A stretch of DNA of 26,021 bases from an uncultured Fusobacterium sp. (GTDB lineage: Bacteria > Fusobacteriota > Fusobacteriia > Fusobacteriales > Fusobacteriaceae): positions 1 to 26,021 of the forward strand of contig UQQO01000016.1 in the NCBI GenBank assembly GCA_900543175.1, in the 5' to 3' direction. Made by a program: the position numbers and the translations under genes. Each line of letters opens with the position of its first letter. Position 1 is the stretch's first letter. The notes beneath the pieces are model-generated. The model was not told the DNA's origin. It worked only from the letters and a program-made list of their open reading frames with translations, and ran no database searches. Shown here piece after piece: positions 14,012 through 23,771 of the stretch.

Positions 14012-15085
14012 TTATTTTTTTGAACTTCTTATCCAAGGTGGTAGATCAAGTTCTGATCTCTTACTATCATCTATAGTAGTTGTAGTTACAGTTTCAGGTT
14101 TCTTAGCATCTACACTGATAAATGGTTCGCTTTTTTCTTGTTCATTTACAAAGTTATTAGCAATTATAGTAACTTGAACTTTATCTCCTATTTCAGGATC
14201 AATTACAAGTCCAAACATTACATCATCAGCAGTTTTTCCAGCTGCATCTCTAATCATATCAGAAATAGTTTGAGCTTCCATTAGAGTAATATCTGGTGAT
14301 CCAGTAATATTAATAAGTATTTTACTTGCTCCAAGAATAGATTTTTCTAGTAATGGAGATAGTAATGCCTTTTCAGTAGCTTTAACTGCTCTATTTTCTC
14401 CCTCTCCTTCTCCAAATCCTAATACAGCAACTCCTGAATTTAACATAGTTGCTTTAATATCTGCAAAGTCAAGGTTGATAAGTCCATTTCCTATCATTAG
14501 ATCAGCAACCCCTCTAATACCTATTTTTAAGATATTATTTGCCTCTTTAAAAGCATTTTGAAGAGTTATAGTTTTATCTGGTAATTCAAATAACTTATCA
14601 TTTGGTATTATAACAAGAGCATCTACTGCTTTCTTTAAATTTTCTATTCCTACATCTGCATTATTTTTTCTTTTTCTTCCTTCAAAAGAGAAAGGTCTTG
14701 TTACAACTGCTACAGTTAAAACACCCAATTCTTTAGCTACTTTAGCTATTACTGGTGCAGCTCCTGTTCCAGTTCCTCCACCCATTCCTGCTGTTATAAA
14801 TAGCATATCTGTTTCTTCTAAAAGATTTTTAATTTTTTCTACATCTTCTTCAGCTGCTTGTCTTCCTATTTCAGGATCTGCTCCTGCTCCTAATCCTCTT
14901 GTTAATTTTTCTCCAAGTTGAATTCTAACATCTGCTAAAGATTTGTTAAGGTCTTGAGCATCGGTATTTGCTGCTATATATTCTACTCCTCCTACACCAG
15001 AAGAGATCATATCATTTATTGCATTTCCCCCTGCTCCTCCTGCTCCTAATACCTTTATCTTTACTAGCTCTTGATCTATCAACAT
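14012..15085 (-). CDS. ftsZ: Cell division GTPase FtsZ
   Basis: A 357-residue tubulin homologue that polymerises into the Z-ring at the division site. GAGGAGGNAI lies near the N-terminus, the tubulin signature GGGTGTGAAP at about 104-113, and the catalytic synergy-loop region at DFADIKATM. After a short linker the C-terminal peptide DLPPWIRSSKK is present, the docking site for FtsA and other partners. AAGGGGGC is the ribosome binding site. The linker is short (about 30 residues). It is the last gene of the dcw operon, 30 nt after ftsA. Confidence 0.97.
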   Translation of the reverse strand: MLIDQELVKIKVLGAGGAGGNAINDMISSGVGGVEYIAANTDAQDLNKSLADVRIQLGEKLTRGLGAGADPEIGRQAAEEDVEKIKNLLEETDMLFITAGMGGGTGTGAAPVIAKVAKELGVLTVAVVTRPFSFEGRKRKNNADVGIENLKKAVDALVIIPNDKLFELPDKTITLQNAFKEANNILKIGIRGVADLMIGNGLINLDFADIKATMLNSGVAVLGFGEGEGENRAVKATEKALLSPLLEKSILGASKILINITGSPDITLMEAQTISDMIRDAAGKTADDVMFGLVIDPEIGDKVQVTIIANNFVNEQEKSEPFISVDAKKPETVTTTTIDDSKRSELDLPPWIRSSKK

Positions 15086-15115
15086 AAAACGCCCCCTTAC
15101 TTTTTTACTTTAATA

Positions 15116-16420
15116 TTAAATAAAATTAGAAAACCAACTTTTGATACCCTTCATTACTCCATTTTTCTTTTCAGGTTTTTCTTTTTCCTGAGCTTCTTCT
15201 AGAATTTTTTCTAGATTTTCTAAACTCTCCTCAATGTCCTCTTCTTTTTTCTCTTGAACTTCTGGTTCTGGTGAATTTAGTTTTGCTTGTACCTTATTAT
15301 ACTCATCTTCCATTACCTCTGTAAATATACCAATTACAGTAGCTTGGCTAGAATCTACATCTTCAAGTCCTCTAAAGGCTGTTGGAAGAACTTTTCTTAC
15401 TACATAACCTGTTTTTTTATTTATTTTATCAAGAAGACCATCTATTACAACTGCTCCACCTGTTAAAACTAACCCTTTTCCTAAATAGCCATTAAACCCT
15501 GATTCCTCTATTGTTTGAGCTATAAAATTAATTATATCTCCTGTTCTAGCATCAATAATATTTTTTATATCATCTACAGCTACTTTTTTACTAGTTCCAC
15601 AATAAATATGAGCATCATGAATCTCTTTATCTCTCAATTTTGAAAGTATTTCAAAAGCTTCTTGTTTTGAAATCTGGAAAAGATAACTTATATCATTAAC
15701 ATAGTGCATTCCTCCTAAAGGAAGAGATTTTGTATATATCAACTTATCATTCTTAAATAGAATTATATCTGTTGAACCCTCTCCAATATCTATAAGAGCA
15801 ACTCCCATTCTTCTATCTTCATCATCCAAAACTGCCTTAGCTGAGGCATAAGCATTTAAAAGCATATGCTCAACTTCAACTCCAGCTCTATTTACAACCT
15901 CTACAAGTTTTTCTACTTCTGCTTCATCTATGTAGATTAGATGAACATCTCCCTGTATCTCTTTTCCAACAGTTCCTATTGGATTTTTTATAATTCCAGA
16001 GTTATTTACTCTTATATTATATATCTCTTTCTTTAAAATTCTCTCTTTTCCACTAAGTAGTTCATGAGCTGACATTCTAAAAAGAGTTTCTACCTCTTTT
16101 TCACTTATCTCTTTTTCTTCAAACTGATATTTCATATTTGTAGTTCTTGATTTTATAGCTTCGCCACTAATCCCTATTGATACTTTTTCTATATTTTCGC
16201 CAGTTTGATCTCTCAATTGCCCTAAAGCATATGAAATACACTGACTAAGCTCCTCAGGATTTTCTATAACAGATTTTTTCATTCCTCTACTTGGAACTTC
16301 TGCATAGCCTAAGACTTTTAATTGCGATCCATCACTAGATAGTTCTCCAATGACAGCTTTTATTTTCATATTTCCAATGTCCAATGCTGTTTTTACTATA
16401 CTATCTCTCTTACTTATCAC
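15116..16420 (-). CDS. ftsA: Cell division protein FtsA (Z-ring membrane anchor)
   Basis: A 434-residue actin-like protein that tethers FtsZ to the membrane. KTALDIGNMKIKAVIGE is phosphate-1 and ALIDIGEGSTDIILF phosphate-2, with the SHS2/1C domain between them. VLTGGAVVIDG is the adenosine motif. A charged linker rich in Glu and Lys (about 375-420) leads to GVMKGIKSWFSNFI, the C-terminal amphipathic membrane helix. I place the start at GTG 16420, eight bases after AGGTGA; a GTG at 16432 gives four more residues but lies inside that site. It overlaps the end of ftsQ by 11 nt. Confidence 0.94.
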   Translation of the reverse strand: MISKRDSIVKTALDIGNMKIKAVIGELSSDGSQLKVLGYAEVPSRGMKKSVIENPEELSQCISYALGQLRDQTGENIEKVSIGISGEAIKSRTTNMKYQFEEKEISEKEVETLFRMSAHELLSGKERILKKEIYNIRVNNSGIIKNPIGTVGKEIQGDVHLIYIDEAEVEKLVEVVNRAGVEVEHMLLNAYASAKAVLDDEDRRMGVALIDIGEGSTDIILFKNDKLIYTKSLPLGGMHYVNDISYLFQISKQEAFEILSKLRDKEIHDAHIYCGTSKKVAVDDIKNIIDARTGDIINFIAQTIEESGFNGYLGKGLVLTGGAVVIDGLLDKINKKTGYVVRKVLPTAFRGLEDVDSSQATVIGIFTEVMEDEYNKVQAKLNSPEPEVQEKKEEDIEESLENLEKILEEAQEKEKPEKKNGVMKGIKSWFSNFI

Positions 16421-17105
16421 CGCTTTTTTCACCTACACTTTTTACTATGAAATCGTTAAATCTCAAGTCTATATATTCTATCTTCTTAGTTTTTATTAGT
16501 TCAGAATACAGTGTTTCTACAACTTTATATTTTTCCTTCTCTACTTTTTCATTAGTTTTTATAATTGTACCATCTATCAAGATCATCTCTATACAATCTT
16601 TATCTTTACGATAAATTTGAGATATAAGATCTTTTAAAAGAAATCCATCTATCAGATCAAGTATATTTTTTAGTTGAGAGATCTCCTCTTTTTTCTCAGC
16701 AACAATAAGTGGAATATCTTTTTTGGTATTCTCATTAAATGTACCAAATATTATCCCATCACTATCTACTAAATAGATACTATTCTTTACTTGAGCATAG
16801 TAGGACAATTCCTTTTCCTCTACAATTATTTTAAGCTCTCCCAATGAATTGTTCTCAAATTTTATATCTTTTACTCTTACATCTTTTTTAAGCTCTTTTT
16901 CCAGCTTTGAAAAATCCAAATCCCATATGTTACTATTATAAATAGTCTTTCCTAGTTCTGTCAATTCTAATAATAATATTTTTGGATTTCCCACTATATC
17001 TACTTTATCTATTTTAAAATAATCTAAAGTTAAAAACTTTGAAGGAATAGAAAAAACTAACCAACTTATTCCTAATAAAGTGAAAGTTCTTATTATAAAT
17101 CCCAA
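16410..17105 (-). CDS. ftsQ: Cell division protein FtsQ/DivIB
   Basis: A 231-residue bitopic membrane protein. An N-terminal hydrophobic segment (about 3-25) is followed by a POTRA-like domain with YFKIDKVDIVGNPKI and LKIIVEEKELSYYAQV, as in FtsQ/DivIB, which links Z-ring assembly to septal wall synthesis. Similarity is low, as is usual for this family, so the call leans on position between ddl and ftsA. The only upstream start that keeps the membrane segment is TTG at 17105, six bases after GAGGGGA. No ATG or GTG start is available nearby. Confidence 0.88.
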   Translation of the reverse strand: MGFIIRTFTLLGISWLVFSIPSKFLTLDYFKIDKVDIVGNPKILLLELTELGKTIYNSNIWDLDFSKLEKELKKDVRVKDIKFENNSLGELKIIVEEKELSYYAQVKNSIYLVDSDGIIFGTFNENTKKDIPLIVAEKKEEISQLKNILDLIDGFLLKDLISQIYRKDKDCIEMILIDGTIIKTNEKVEKEKYKVVETLYSELIKTKKIEYIDLRFNDFIVKSVGEKSGDK

Positions 17106-17135
17106 AAAAATCCCCTCACTTATTATAATTATAAT

Positions 17136-18002
17136 CTATTTTTTAAAAGTATCTACCATAATTTTTACAACATCATCGTAACTATACCCTTTTAATGTTG
17201 CTAAATCTGGTATAAGACTTGTTTTAGTCATTCCTGGTAGAGTATTTACCTCTAAGAAATATAGTTCATTATCTTTTAAAAGAAAATCACTTCTTGAAAT
17301 TCCTTTTAATCCTAAAACTTCATGAACTTTAACGGCATTTTTTAAAGCTTCATCATAAGCTTTTTTATCTATCTTAGCGGGATATTCATGTACTGAACCA
17401 CCTAGAGCATATTTAGACTCATAGTCATAAAACTCATTTTTAGGTATTATTCTTAAAACTCCAAGTCCTTCACCATTTATAACTCCAACAGTAAGTTCAT
17501 CACCTGCTATCATCTCTTCTATAACAATCTTTTTATCTCCTAAAGCTTCCACTGCTTTTTTAGCTTCATCTTCATTGTTACAGAAATATATTCCCACACT
17601 TGATCCCTCAAGAGCTGGTTTTATTACTACTGGATATGAATCTATCTCTTTTACATTTTCAAAACTTTTTGGAGTTTTTATTCCAGCTGCTACAACTAAT
17701 TTTTTAGTAAGTATTTTATCCATAGCAACTCCGCTTGCTGTAGCTCCAGATCCTGTATATGCCTTTCCTAGCATATCCAATAATCCTTGTACTCTTCCAT
17801 CTTCTCCAAATCCACCATGGAATGCTAAATATGCAAAATCATACTCATTATCTGTAAAAGCAGATATCAAATTATTTTCATTTACATCTACTCCATAGGC
17901 ATCATAACCTTGTTTTAATAGACTTTCTAATATTGCTTTACCACTATTTAAAGATACTTCTCTTTCAGAAGAGATTCCTCCCATAAAAACTGCTATCTTC
18001 AA
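17136..18002 (-). CDS. ddl: D-alanine--D-alanine ligase
   Basis: A 288-residue ATP-grasp enzyme making the D-Ala-D-Ala dipeptide that MurF adds to the peptidoglycan precursor. MGGISSEREVSLNSG at 7-21, HGGFGEDGRVQGLLD, PVVIKPALEGSSVG and FLEVNTLPGMT are the family blocks, including Mg and ATP ligands. The start is TTG at 18002, after AGGGGG; starting at the first ATG (residue 7) would remove the first beta strand. It lies 11 nt after murB and 30 nt before ftsQ. Confidence 0.95.
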   Translation of the reverse strand: MKIAVFMGGISSEREVSLNSGKAILESLLKQGYDAYGVDVNENNLISAFTDNEYDFAYLAFHGGFGEDGRVQGLLDMLGKAYTGSGATASGVAMDKILTKKLVVAAGIKTPKSFENVKEIDSYPVVIKPALEGSSVGIYFCNNEDEAKKAVEALGDKKIVIEEMIAGDELTVGVINGEGLGVLRIIPKNEFYDYESKYALGGSVHEYPAKIDKKAYDEALKNAVKVHEVLGLKGISRSDFLLKDNELYFLEVNTLPGMTKTSLIPDLATLKGYSYDDVVKIMVDTFKK

Positions 18003-18013
18003 AATTAAGCCCC

Positions 18014-18868
18014 CTATCTTCTTTGTTCTCCTTTAACTATGATAATCTCCTCTTCAAGAGCTATATCATATTTCTCTTTTATTGTTTTCTTTACAAGTTT
18101 TAAAATATTTGAAATATCTTCAAAAGTTGCATTTCCTCTATTTACTATGAAATTAGGATGCTTTTCTGATATTTGAGCCCCTCCAATCATAGTCCCTTTT
18201 AAACCAGCTTCAGATATTAATCTCGCTGAGAAATCTCCCTTAGGATTTTTAAAAGTACTTCCTAGATTTGGAAGATCAAGAGGTTGTTTACTCTCTCTCA
18301 ATGCTTGAATCTCTATTACTTTTTTTAGATTAAATCCATCTTGAAACTTAAATGTAGCACTTATAATTATCCAGTTTTTTTGCTGTATCTCTGTATGTCT
18401 ATATGAAAAATTTATATCCTCTTTTTTGATTCTTCTTATTTCGTGATTTTCATCAAATATCTCTATTTCAGAAATACAATCAAAAATCTCACTTCCATAA
18501 GCTCCACCATTCATATATACAAGTCCTCCAACACTTCCAGGAATCCCTGCAAGATTTTCTAAACCTGTATAATTATTTTTATTCATAAAAGCTATTAACT
18601 TATTGAAGTCAAGTCCTGCTCCTACCTCTACAACTCCTCTTTCAATCTCTTTTATCTCATTAAAATTTTTAGTAGAAACAAAAGTCATATCTAAGTTTCC
18701 ATCATCTATAAGAGTATTAGTTCCATTTCCTAAAAGAAATATATTTTCATTATTTTCTATTATCTCTTTAAGTTCATTTTTATCTTCTACTACTATAAAC
18801 TTTTTTGCTACTCCTCCAACCTTCATATTTGAATGTTGTTTCATCACATAATTCTCAAAAACTTTCAT
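18014..18868 (-). CDS. murB: UDP-N-acetylenolpyruvoylglucosamine reductase
   Basis: A 284-residue FAD enzyme that reduces UDP-GlcNAc-enolpyruvate to UDP-MurNAc. NMKVGGVAKKF, LGNGTNTLIDDG (flavin loop), NLAGIPGSVGG, and NLGSTFKNP, whose serine is the catalytic acid of type II MurB, are all present. The C-terminus SEKHPNFIVNRGNAT carries the substrate region. The ATG overlaps the murC stop by one base (TAATG), implying coupled translation. Confidence 0.97.
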   Translation of the reverse strand: MKVFENYVMKQHSNMKVGGVAKKFIVVEDKNELKEIIENNENIFLLGNGTNTLIDDGNLDMTFVSTKNFNEIKEIERGVVEVGAGLDFNKLIAFMNKNNYTGLENLAGIPGSVGGLVYMNGGAYGSEIFDCISEIEIFDENHEIRRIKKEDINFSYRHTEIQQKNWIIISATFKFQDGFNLKKVIEIQALRESKQPLDLPNLGSTFKNPKGDFSARLISEAGLKGTMIGGAQISEKHPNFIVNRGNATFEDISNILKLVKKTIKEKYDIALEEEIIIVKGEQRR

Positions 18869-20223
18869 TATCTAATTTTCCCTTCTAATTTATCTGCTAT
18901 TCTATGTGCTATCTTAGAAATATCTCCAGCTCCCATAAACATAAATACTTCATGTCCTGGACAGTTTAATACTTTTTCATCTACTTTTTCTGGATTTTTT
19001 TCTATAGTAACCTTTTTATTATTTAATACTTTTCCTAAATCCTCTACTGTTACACCAAATTCATCTTTTTCTCCAGCAGCATATATAGGTAAAATTATTA
19101 CCTCATCTGCTCCAACAAAAGCATCATTAAAGCTATTTAAAAGGAATTTTACTCTACTGTAACGATGTGGTTGGAAAATTACAGTAATCTTTTCATTTTC
19201 AATAGTTTGTGCCCCTTGTAATGTAGCTTTTATCTCTGTTGGGTGGTGTGCATAGTCATCTATAACTTTTATTCCTAACTCTTTATCATTGAAAAGAATA
19301 TCATATCTTCTCTTAGATCCTTTAAAATGAGTTAAAGCTTTTCCTAAATAATCCTCTTCAACACCAAATTTCTTTGCAAGATATATAACTGGTAGAGAGT
19401 TTAGTATATTGTGATTTCCTGGAACTGATAGAGTATAGTTACCTACTAACTCCCCTTTTATATAAACATCATAGTTTATCTTTCCATCTTCAACCTTTAT
19501 ATTTCCACCATAAATATCTGCACTTTTATCTTTTATACTATAAGTTTTTATCTTGTCACTATTTTTTCCTAAAGCAACATTTTTTAGGTTTTCACAATCT
19601 ATACAAACAATAACCTCTTTCTCTGTTTGATCCATAAATTGAGAGAAAGATTTATTGATATTTTCTAAACAACCATGAGTATCTAAGTGATCCTCTTCAA
19701 TATTTGTAATTATTGAATATATAGGATTCATATATAAGAATGAGTTGTCACTTTCATCAGCTTCAGCTATAAAATACTTTGATTTTCCTGGTTTAGCATT
19801 TGATCCTATCTCTGGAAGTATTCCTCCAACTACTATTGTTGGATCTTTCTCTAACATTACAGTTGACATCATTGAACTTGTTGTAGTTTTTCCATGTGTT
19901 CCTGCAACTGCTATCCCAGTTTCATCATTTAATAACATAGCTAAAAGTTCTCCTCTTTTAACTATTTTTATCCCATTGTCCATAGCATATTTATACTCTG
20001 GATTATCTTTTTTTATAGCACTAGATGCTATTACCATATCACTATCTTTTACATGTTCAGCTTCATGAGTATTATATACAGTAATTCCCATACTCTCAAG
20101 TTCTTCTGTAACATAACCTCTAGTAAGATCAGCTCCCTTTACATCATAACCTTTTATCTTCATAATTTTAGCTAATCCACTCATTCCAATACCATTTATT
20201 CCTATAAAGTAAATCTTTTTCAT
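18868..20223 (-). CDS. murC: UDP-N-acetylmuramate--L-alanine ligase
   Basis: A 451-residue Mur ligase adding L-Ala, the first residue of the stem peptide. KKIYFIGINGIGMSGLA is the N-terminal UDP-binding loop, GTHGKTTTSSM the ATP P-loop near 108, EADESDNSFL a Mg-binding block, and DDYAHHPTEI the central signature. I prefer ATG 20223; a TTG immediately before it (20226) would add one residue and has slightly better spacing to GGAGG. It follows murG by a few bases and overlaps murB. Confidence 0.97.
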   Translation of the reverse strand: MKKIYFIGINGIGMSGLAKIMKIKGYDVKGADLTRGYVTEELESMGITVYNTHEAEHVKDSDMVIASSAIKKDNPEYKYAMDNGIKIVKRGELLAMLLNDETGIAVAGTHGKTTTSSMMSTVMLEKDPTIVVGGILPEIGSNAKPGKSKYFIAEADESDNSFLYMNPIYSIITNIEEDHLDTHGCLENINKSFSQFMDQTEKEVIVCIDCENLKNVALGKNSDKIKTYSIKDKSADIYGGNIKVEDGKINYDVYIKGELVGNYTLSVPGNHNILNSLPVIYLAKKFGVEEDYLGKALTHFKGSKRRYDILFNDKELGIKVIDDYAHHPTEIKATLQGAQTIENEKITVIFQPHRYSRVKFLLNSFNDAFVGADEVIILPIYAAGEKDEFGVTVEDLGKVLNNKKVTIEKNPEKVDEKVLNCPGHEVFMFMGAGDISKIAHRIADKLEGKIR

Positions 20224-20227
20224 CAAT

Positions 20228-21295
20228 CTAATTCCTCCAAATATCTAAATTGTTAATAATTTTTTCCACTGCATTTGATTTCTTTAAAGCTCTTACTCTA
20301 ACTTTCATAGATTTTAAAACTTCTTCATTTTTAATTAATTCAAGAGCTTTTTCAATTGCTGCATCTGCCTCAGCATTTGTATAAACTAATGCTGAGTTAT
20401 TTTCTTCTAAGATTTTTGCATTATCATATTGCCCAACTTTTAAAGAATTATATGGAATTATAATTGATGGTTTTTCTAACTCTATAATCTCTGAAATAGT
20501 CAATGCTCCAGCACGACATATTATAAGATCTGCTGCTGCCATTATATTTATCATATTGTTAAAATATGGTTTAACTGTGTCTGACATCTTTGTTTTAACT
20601 ATCTTTGTTGTAATTTCATCATAATTTTTATCCCCAGTTGCCCAATATACTCTAAGTTTTTTATCTTCTAAAAATTTATCCCAATTTTTTATAACTGCAT
20701 CATTTATATCTTTAGCTCCAAGACTTCCTCCAGTTATAAGGATGACTCTCTCTCCATCTTCAAGTTTTAATCTCTCTTTTTCCTCATTTTCACTTACATA
20801 ATTGATCTCTTCTCTCAATGGATTTCCAGTTACTTCAAACTTTCTTTGATACTTTATTGGAATATCATCATATGTTTTATCAAAAGCTAAGAAAGTTTTC
20901 TCTGCAAATTTATAAAACACTTTATTTGTCCAACCTAAATTTGCATTTTGTTCTTGCAGATATATTTTCTTTCTCAATAAAATTCCACCGATTATTACAG
21001 GAACAGATATATAGTTTCCAAACCCTATTATAGCATCTGGCTTCTCTCTATACACTATTTTTATCCCTTCCCATACACCTTTTAAATACTTTAAAATAGT
21101 TTTTATAGTTCTTGGTGGCTTTATATCCAATCCTATAAATCTAAATCCTGCTTCTGGAACAATATCTTTTTCCATTCTAATACTTGTTCCTACAAAAAGC
21201 ACATCTATATTCTTTATTTTCAATCCTTCAGCAACAGCAAGAGCTGGATATATATGCCCTCCTGTACCTCCAGTTGTTAAAATCACTTTTTTCAA
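20228..21295 (-). CDS. murG: UDP-GlcNAc:lipid I GlcNAc transferase MurG
   Basis: A 355-residue peripheral membrane glycosyltransferase (GT28) that turns lipid I into lipid II. LTTGGTGGHIYPALA is the N-terminal G-loop, LQEQNANLGWTNK and ITGGSLGA follow, and CRAGALTISEI in the C-domain binds UDP-GlcNAc. I choose TTG 21295, giving the usual MKKVILTTGG start, because GGAAGGTGA lies five bases upstream. A GTG at 21304 adds three residues and overlaps the murD stop, but lies within that site. Confidence 0.95.
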   Translation of the reverse strand: MKKVILTTGGTGGHIYPALAVAEGLKIKNIDVLFVGTSIRMEKDIVPEAGFRFIGLDIKPPRTIKTILKYLKGVWEGIKIVYREKPDAIIGFGNYISVPVIIGGILLRKKIYLQEQNANLGWTNKVFYKFAEKTFLAFDKTYDDIPIKYQRKFEVTGNPLREEINYVSENEEKERLKLEDGERVILITGGSLGAKDINDAVIKNWDKFLEDKKLRVYWATGDKNYDEITTKIVKTKMSDTVKPYFNNMINIMAAADLIICRAGALTISEIIELEKPSIIIPYNSLKVGQYDNAKILEENNSALVYTNAEADAAIEKALELIKNEEVLKSMKVRVRALKKSNAVEKIINNLDIWRN

Positions 21296-21300
21296 AATTT

Positions 21301-22608
21301 TCACCTTCCAAAGATTTCTCTCACTAGATCTTTAAATACCTCTCCACGATGTTCAAAGCTTTTAAATTGATCAAAACTTGAAGTCGCTGGTGAAAGTAAA
21401 ACTACTTCCTCTCTATCTTTATCCAATCTCTCTCTCATATTTAATAGGCAACTTTTTAAATCTCTCAATAGATAGATTTTATCTTTGTCATATCCATTTT
21501 CTAAAAGCATCTCGTTTAGTTGATCTGCTATATCTCCTATTAAATAAACCTCTTTTACCTCTGCTTTTATAAGTTCTATCAAAGGCAACCAATCCAGTTT
21601 TTTGTCAAATCCACCACAAATAAGAATGCAATTTTTAAAAGCTTCCACTGCAAATTTTGTAGAATCTATATTTGTTCCCTTAGAATCATTTATAAATTTG
21701 ATTTTTCCATAATTAAAAAACTCTTCCATTCTATGTTCTATATTTCCAGTAGTATAAAGGAACTCTCTTATTTTTTCATCACTTATATTTAATATCTTTG
21801 CTATTGCCACAATAAACAGAACATTTTCTCTATTATGTTCACCTTTTAAAGTTAGTTTTGAACACTTTAAAATTTCAATGTCATCTTTATAAAGTATATC
21901 ATTTTTTATAGAGAAATCACAATTATTATTATTTTTTCCTATAAAAATTTTTTTACCACTCACAAAATTTGATCTTTTTATAATCTCTTCTGAATCATTG
22001 TTTAAAATAAAATAATCAGACAGAGTTTGATTTTTTTCTATATTAAATTTTGTATCATAATACTCTTCTACGCTCTTATATCTCGAAAGATGATCTGGAG
22101 CTAAATTTATAACTAGAGCTATATCAGCTTTAAAACTATCAAGATTCTCCAATTGATATGAACTAAGTTCTAAAACTACATAGTCTAAATCATCATTTTT
22201 CAGTAATAGATCTGCAAATGATACCCCTATATTTCCAGCATATTCAGCTTTATATCCTACATACTTTAAAAGCTCTGTAACCTTTGTTGTAGTTGTTGTT
22301 TTTCCATTTGTCCCTGTTATAGCTATTATTTTGCTCTTTTTACCCATATATTTTAGCATATATCTATAACTTAATTCAATTTCATCTATAACTTCAATAC
22401 CTTTTCTCTTAGCCTCAACTACAAGTTCATTATATGGCACTCCTGGACTTTTTATAAAAATCTCTATCTCATCTAAATACTTCAATCCCTCTTTAGAAGA
22501 TACTCCCTTTTTATCATCTACTAAAATTACATCATATCCTATTTTTTCTAGTAATCTATATGCTCCTAAGCCACTTACACCTGCTCCAAATACCATAGCT
22601 TTTTTCAT
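21301..22608 (-). CDS. murD: UDP-N-acetylmuramoylalanine--D-glutamate ligase
   Basis: A 435-residue Mur ligase adding D-Glu to UDP-MurNAc-L-Ala. VFGAGVSGLGAYRLL is the N-terminal Rossmann loop, ITGTNGKTTTTT the P-loop near 107, and ELSSYQLE, NLAPDHL and FINDSKGTNIDST are MurD blocks. The start at ATG 22608 follows GGGAGAAGTGA; an ATG at 22626 lies upstream of that site. A perfect hairpin lies between it and mraY. Confidence 0.96.
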   Translation of the reverse strand: MKKAMVFGAGVSGLGAYRLLEKIGYDVILVDDKKGVSSKEGLKYLDEIEIFIKSPGVPYNELVVEAKRKGIEVIDEIELSYRYMLKYMGKKSKIIAITGTNGKTTTTTKVTELLKYVGYKAEYAGNIGVSFADLLLKNDDLDYVVLELSSYQLENLDSFKADIALVINLAPDHLSRYKSVEEYYDTKFNIEKNQTLSDYFILNNDSEEIIKRSNFVSGKKIFIGKNNNNCDFSIKNDILYKDDIEILKCSKLTLKGEHNRENVLFIVAIAKILNISDEKIREFLYTTGNIEHRMEEFFNYGKIKFINDSKGTNIDSTKFAVEAFKNCILICGGFDKKLDWLPLIELIKAEVKEVYLIGDIADQLNEMLLENGYDKDKIYLLRDLKSCLLNMRERLDKDREEVVLLSPATSSFDQFKSFEHRGEVFKDLVREIFGR

Positions 22609-22637
22609 CTGTATCACTTCTCCCATAATAGACGTAA

Positions 22638-22659
22638 AACCACGGTATTATCCGTGGTT
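22638..22659 (-). other. Intercistronic hairpin between mraY and murD
   Basis: A perfect 8-bp GC-containing stem AACCACGG (22638-22645) / CCGTGGTT (22652-22659) with a 6-nt loop, in the only notable gap (56 nt) inside the mur gene string. On the minus strand it is followed by only TTTTACG, too short a T tract for a strong terminator. An attenuator, RNA-processing or stability element are possible. Confidence 0.6.
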
Positions 22660-22664
22660 CTATT

Positions 22665-23753
22665 TTATAATATTCCTCTCATTCTAACTATTCCCAATGC
22701 TATTATTCCAAATATCAATGTAGTTATCCAGAATCTCATTGTTACCTTTGTTTCAGCAAGTCCTATTAATTCAAAGTGATGATGAATAGGTGCCATCTTA
22801 AATACTCTCTTTCCTCTAAGTTTGAAAGATCCAACTTGAATTATTACTGACAGTGCCTCTACAACAAAGATTATTCCAATCACTGGTAAGATAAGTTCCT
22901 GTTTTAAAAGAATTGCTACAACTCCTAAAACTCCTCCCAATGTTAAAGATCCTGTATCTCCCATAAATATCTGTGCAGGATAGAAGTTATACCATAAAAA
23001 TCCTAATCCAGCTCCACATATAGTTGATAAAAATACTGTCATCTCTCCTGATCCAGCTATATAATAAAGATTTAAGTGCTCACTTAAATTTACATTTCCT
23101 GTAAAATATGAGATTACTCCAAGAATACTAGAACAGATAATCATAGGCATTATTGCCAATCCATCAAGTCCATCTGTTATATTTACTGCATTAGATGTTC
23201 CCATTAAAATTATTATTACAAAAAGCAACATTCCTATACTTCCTAGATAAAGCATACTTCCTGAAAGAAGTGGATTTATTATTGATAGATCTAATCCCTT
23301 ATCTCCTGTTAAACCTAGGAAATATACAAAACACCATACTAAGATTCCTATAATTCCTTGTCCTAATAATTTTTTCTTTCCTGAAAGTCCCTTTTTATTT
23401 ACAGTAAATTTTTTATAATCATCTATAAATCCTATTGAAGCAAATCCCAACATAGAAATTAATAATAAGATTATAAAGCTATTTGAAATATCTGATACAA
23501 TCAGATTTGTTATAAGCATAACAATTACAATTAAAACTCCACCCATTGTAGGTGTTCCCTTTTTTGAAAGGTGTGAAGCTGGTCCATCATCTCTTATTTT
23601 TTCCCCAAACTTCTTCACTTTTAAATAATTAATAAATGGTTTTCCAAAAATTAAAACTAACAAAAATGATAGTGTAAAACTTATAAAACTTCTTAAATAT
23701 ATAGACTTTAGGAATTCTAAACTCTCAAAATACTCTCCTATTAAATATAACAT
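22665..23753 (-). CDS. mraY: Phospho-N-acetylmuramoyl-pentapeptide transferase
   Basis: A 362-residue polytopic membrane enzyme (about ten hydrophobic segments) that transfers phospho-MurNAc-pentapeptide to undecaprenyl phosphate, making lipid I. HLSKKGTPTMGGVL, GFIDDYKKF (Asp-Asp Mg site), NAVNITDGLDGLA, and MAPIHHHFELIG (the HHH loop) are the diagnostic motifs. GAGGAG precedes the ATG. It follows murF by 18 nt. Confidence 0.97.
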   Translation of the reverse strand: MLYLIGEYFESLEFLKSIYLRSFISFTLSFLLVLIFGKPFINYLKVKKFGEKIRDDGPASHLSKKGTPTMGGVLIVIVMLITNLIVSDISNSFIILLLISMLGFASIGFIDDYKKFTVNKKGLSGKKKLLGQGIIGILVWCFVYFLGLTGDKGLDLSIINPLLSGSMLYLGSIGMLLFVIIILMGTSNAVNITDGLDGLAIMPMIICSSILGVISYFTGNVNLSEHLNLYYIAGSGEMTVFLSTICGAGLGFLWYNFYPAQIFMGDTGSLTLGGVLGVVAILLKQELILPVIGIIFVVEALSVIIQVGSFKLRGKRVFKMAPIHHHFELIGLAETKVTMRFWITTLIFGIIALGIVRMRGIL

Positions 23754-23771
23754 CTTTTTTTCTGCTCCTCA

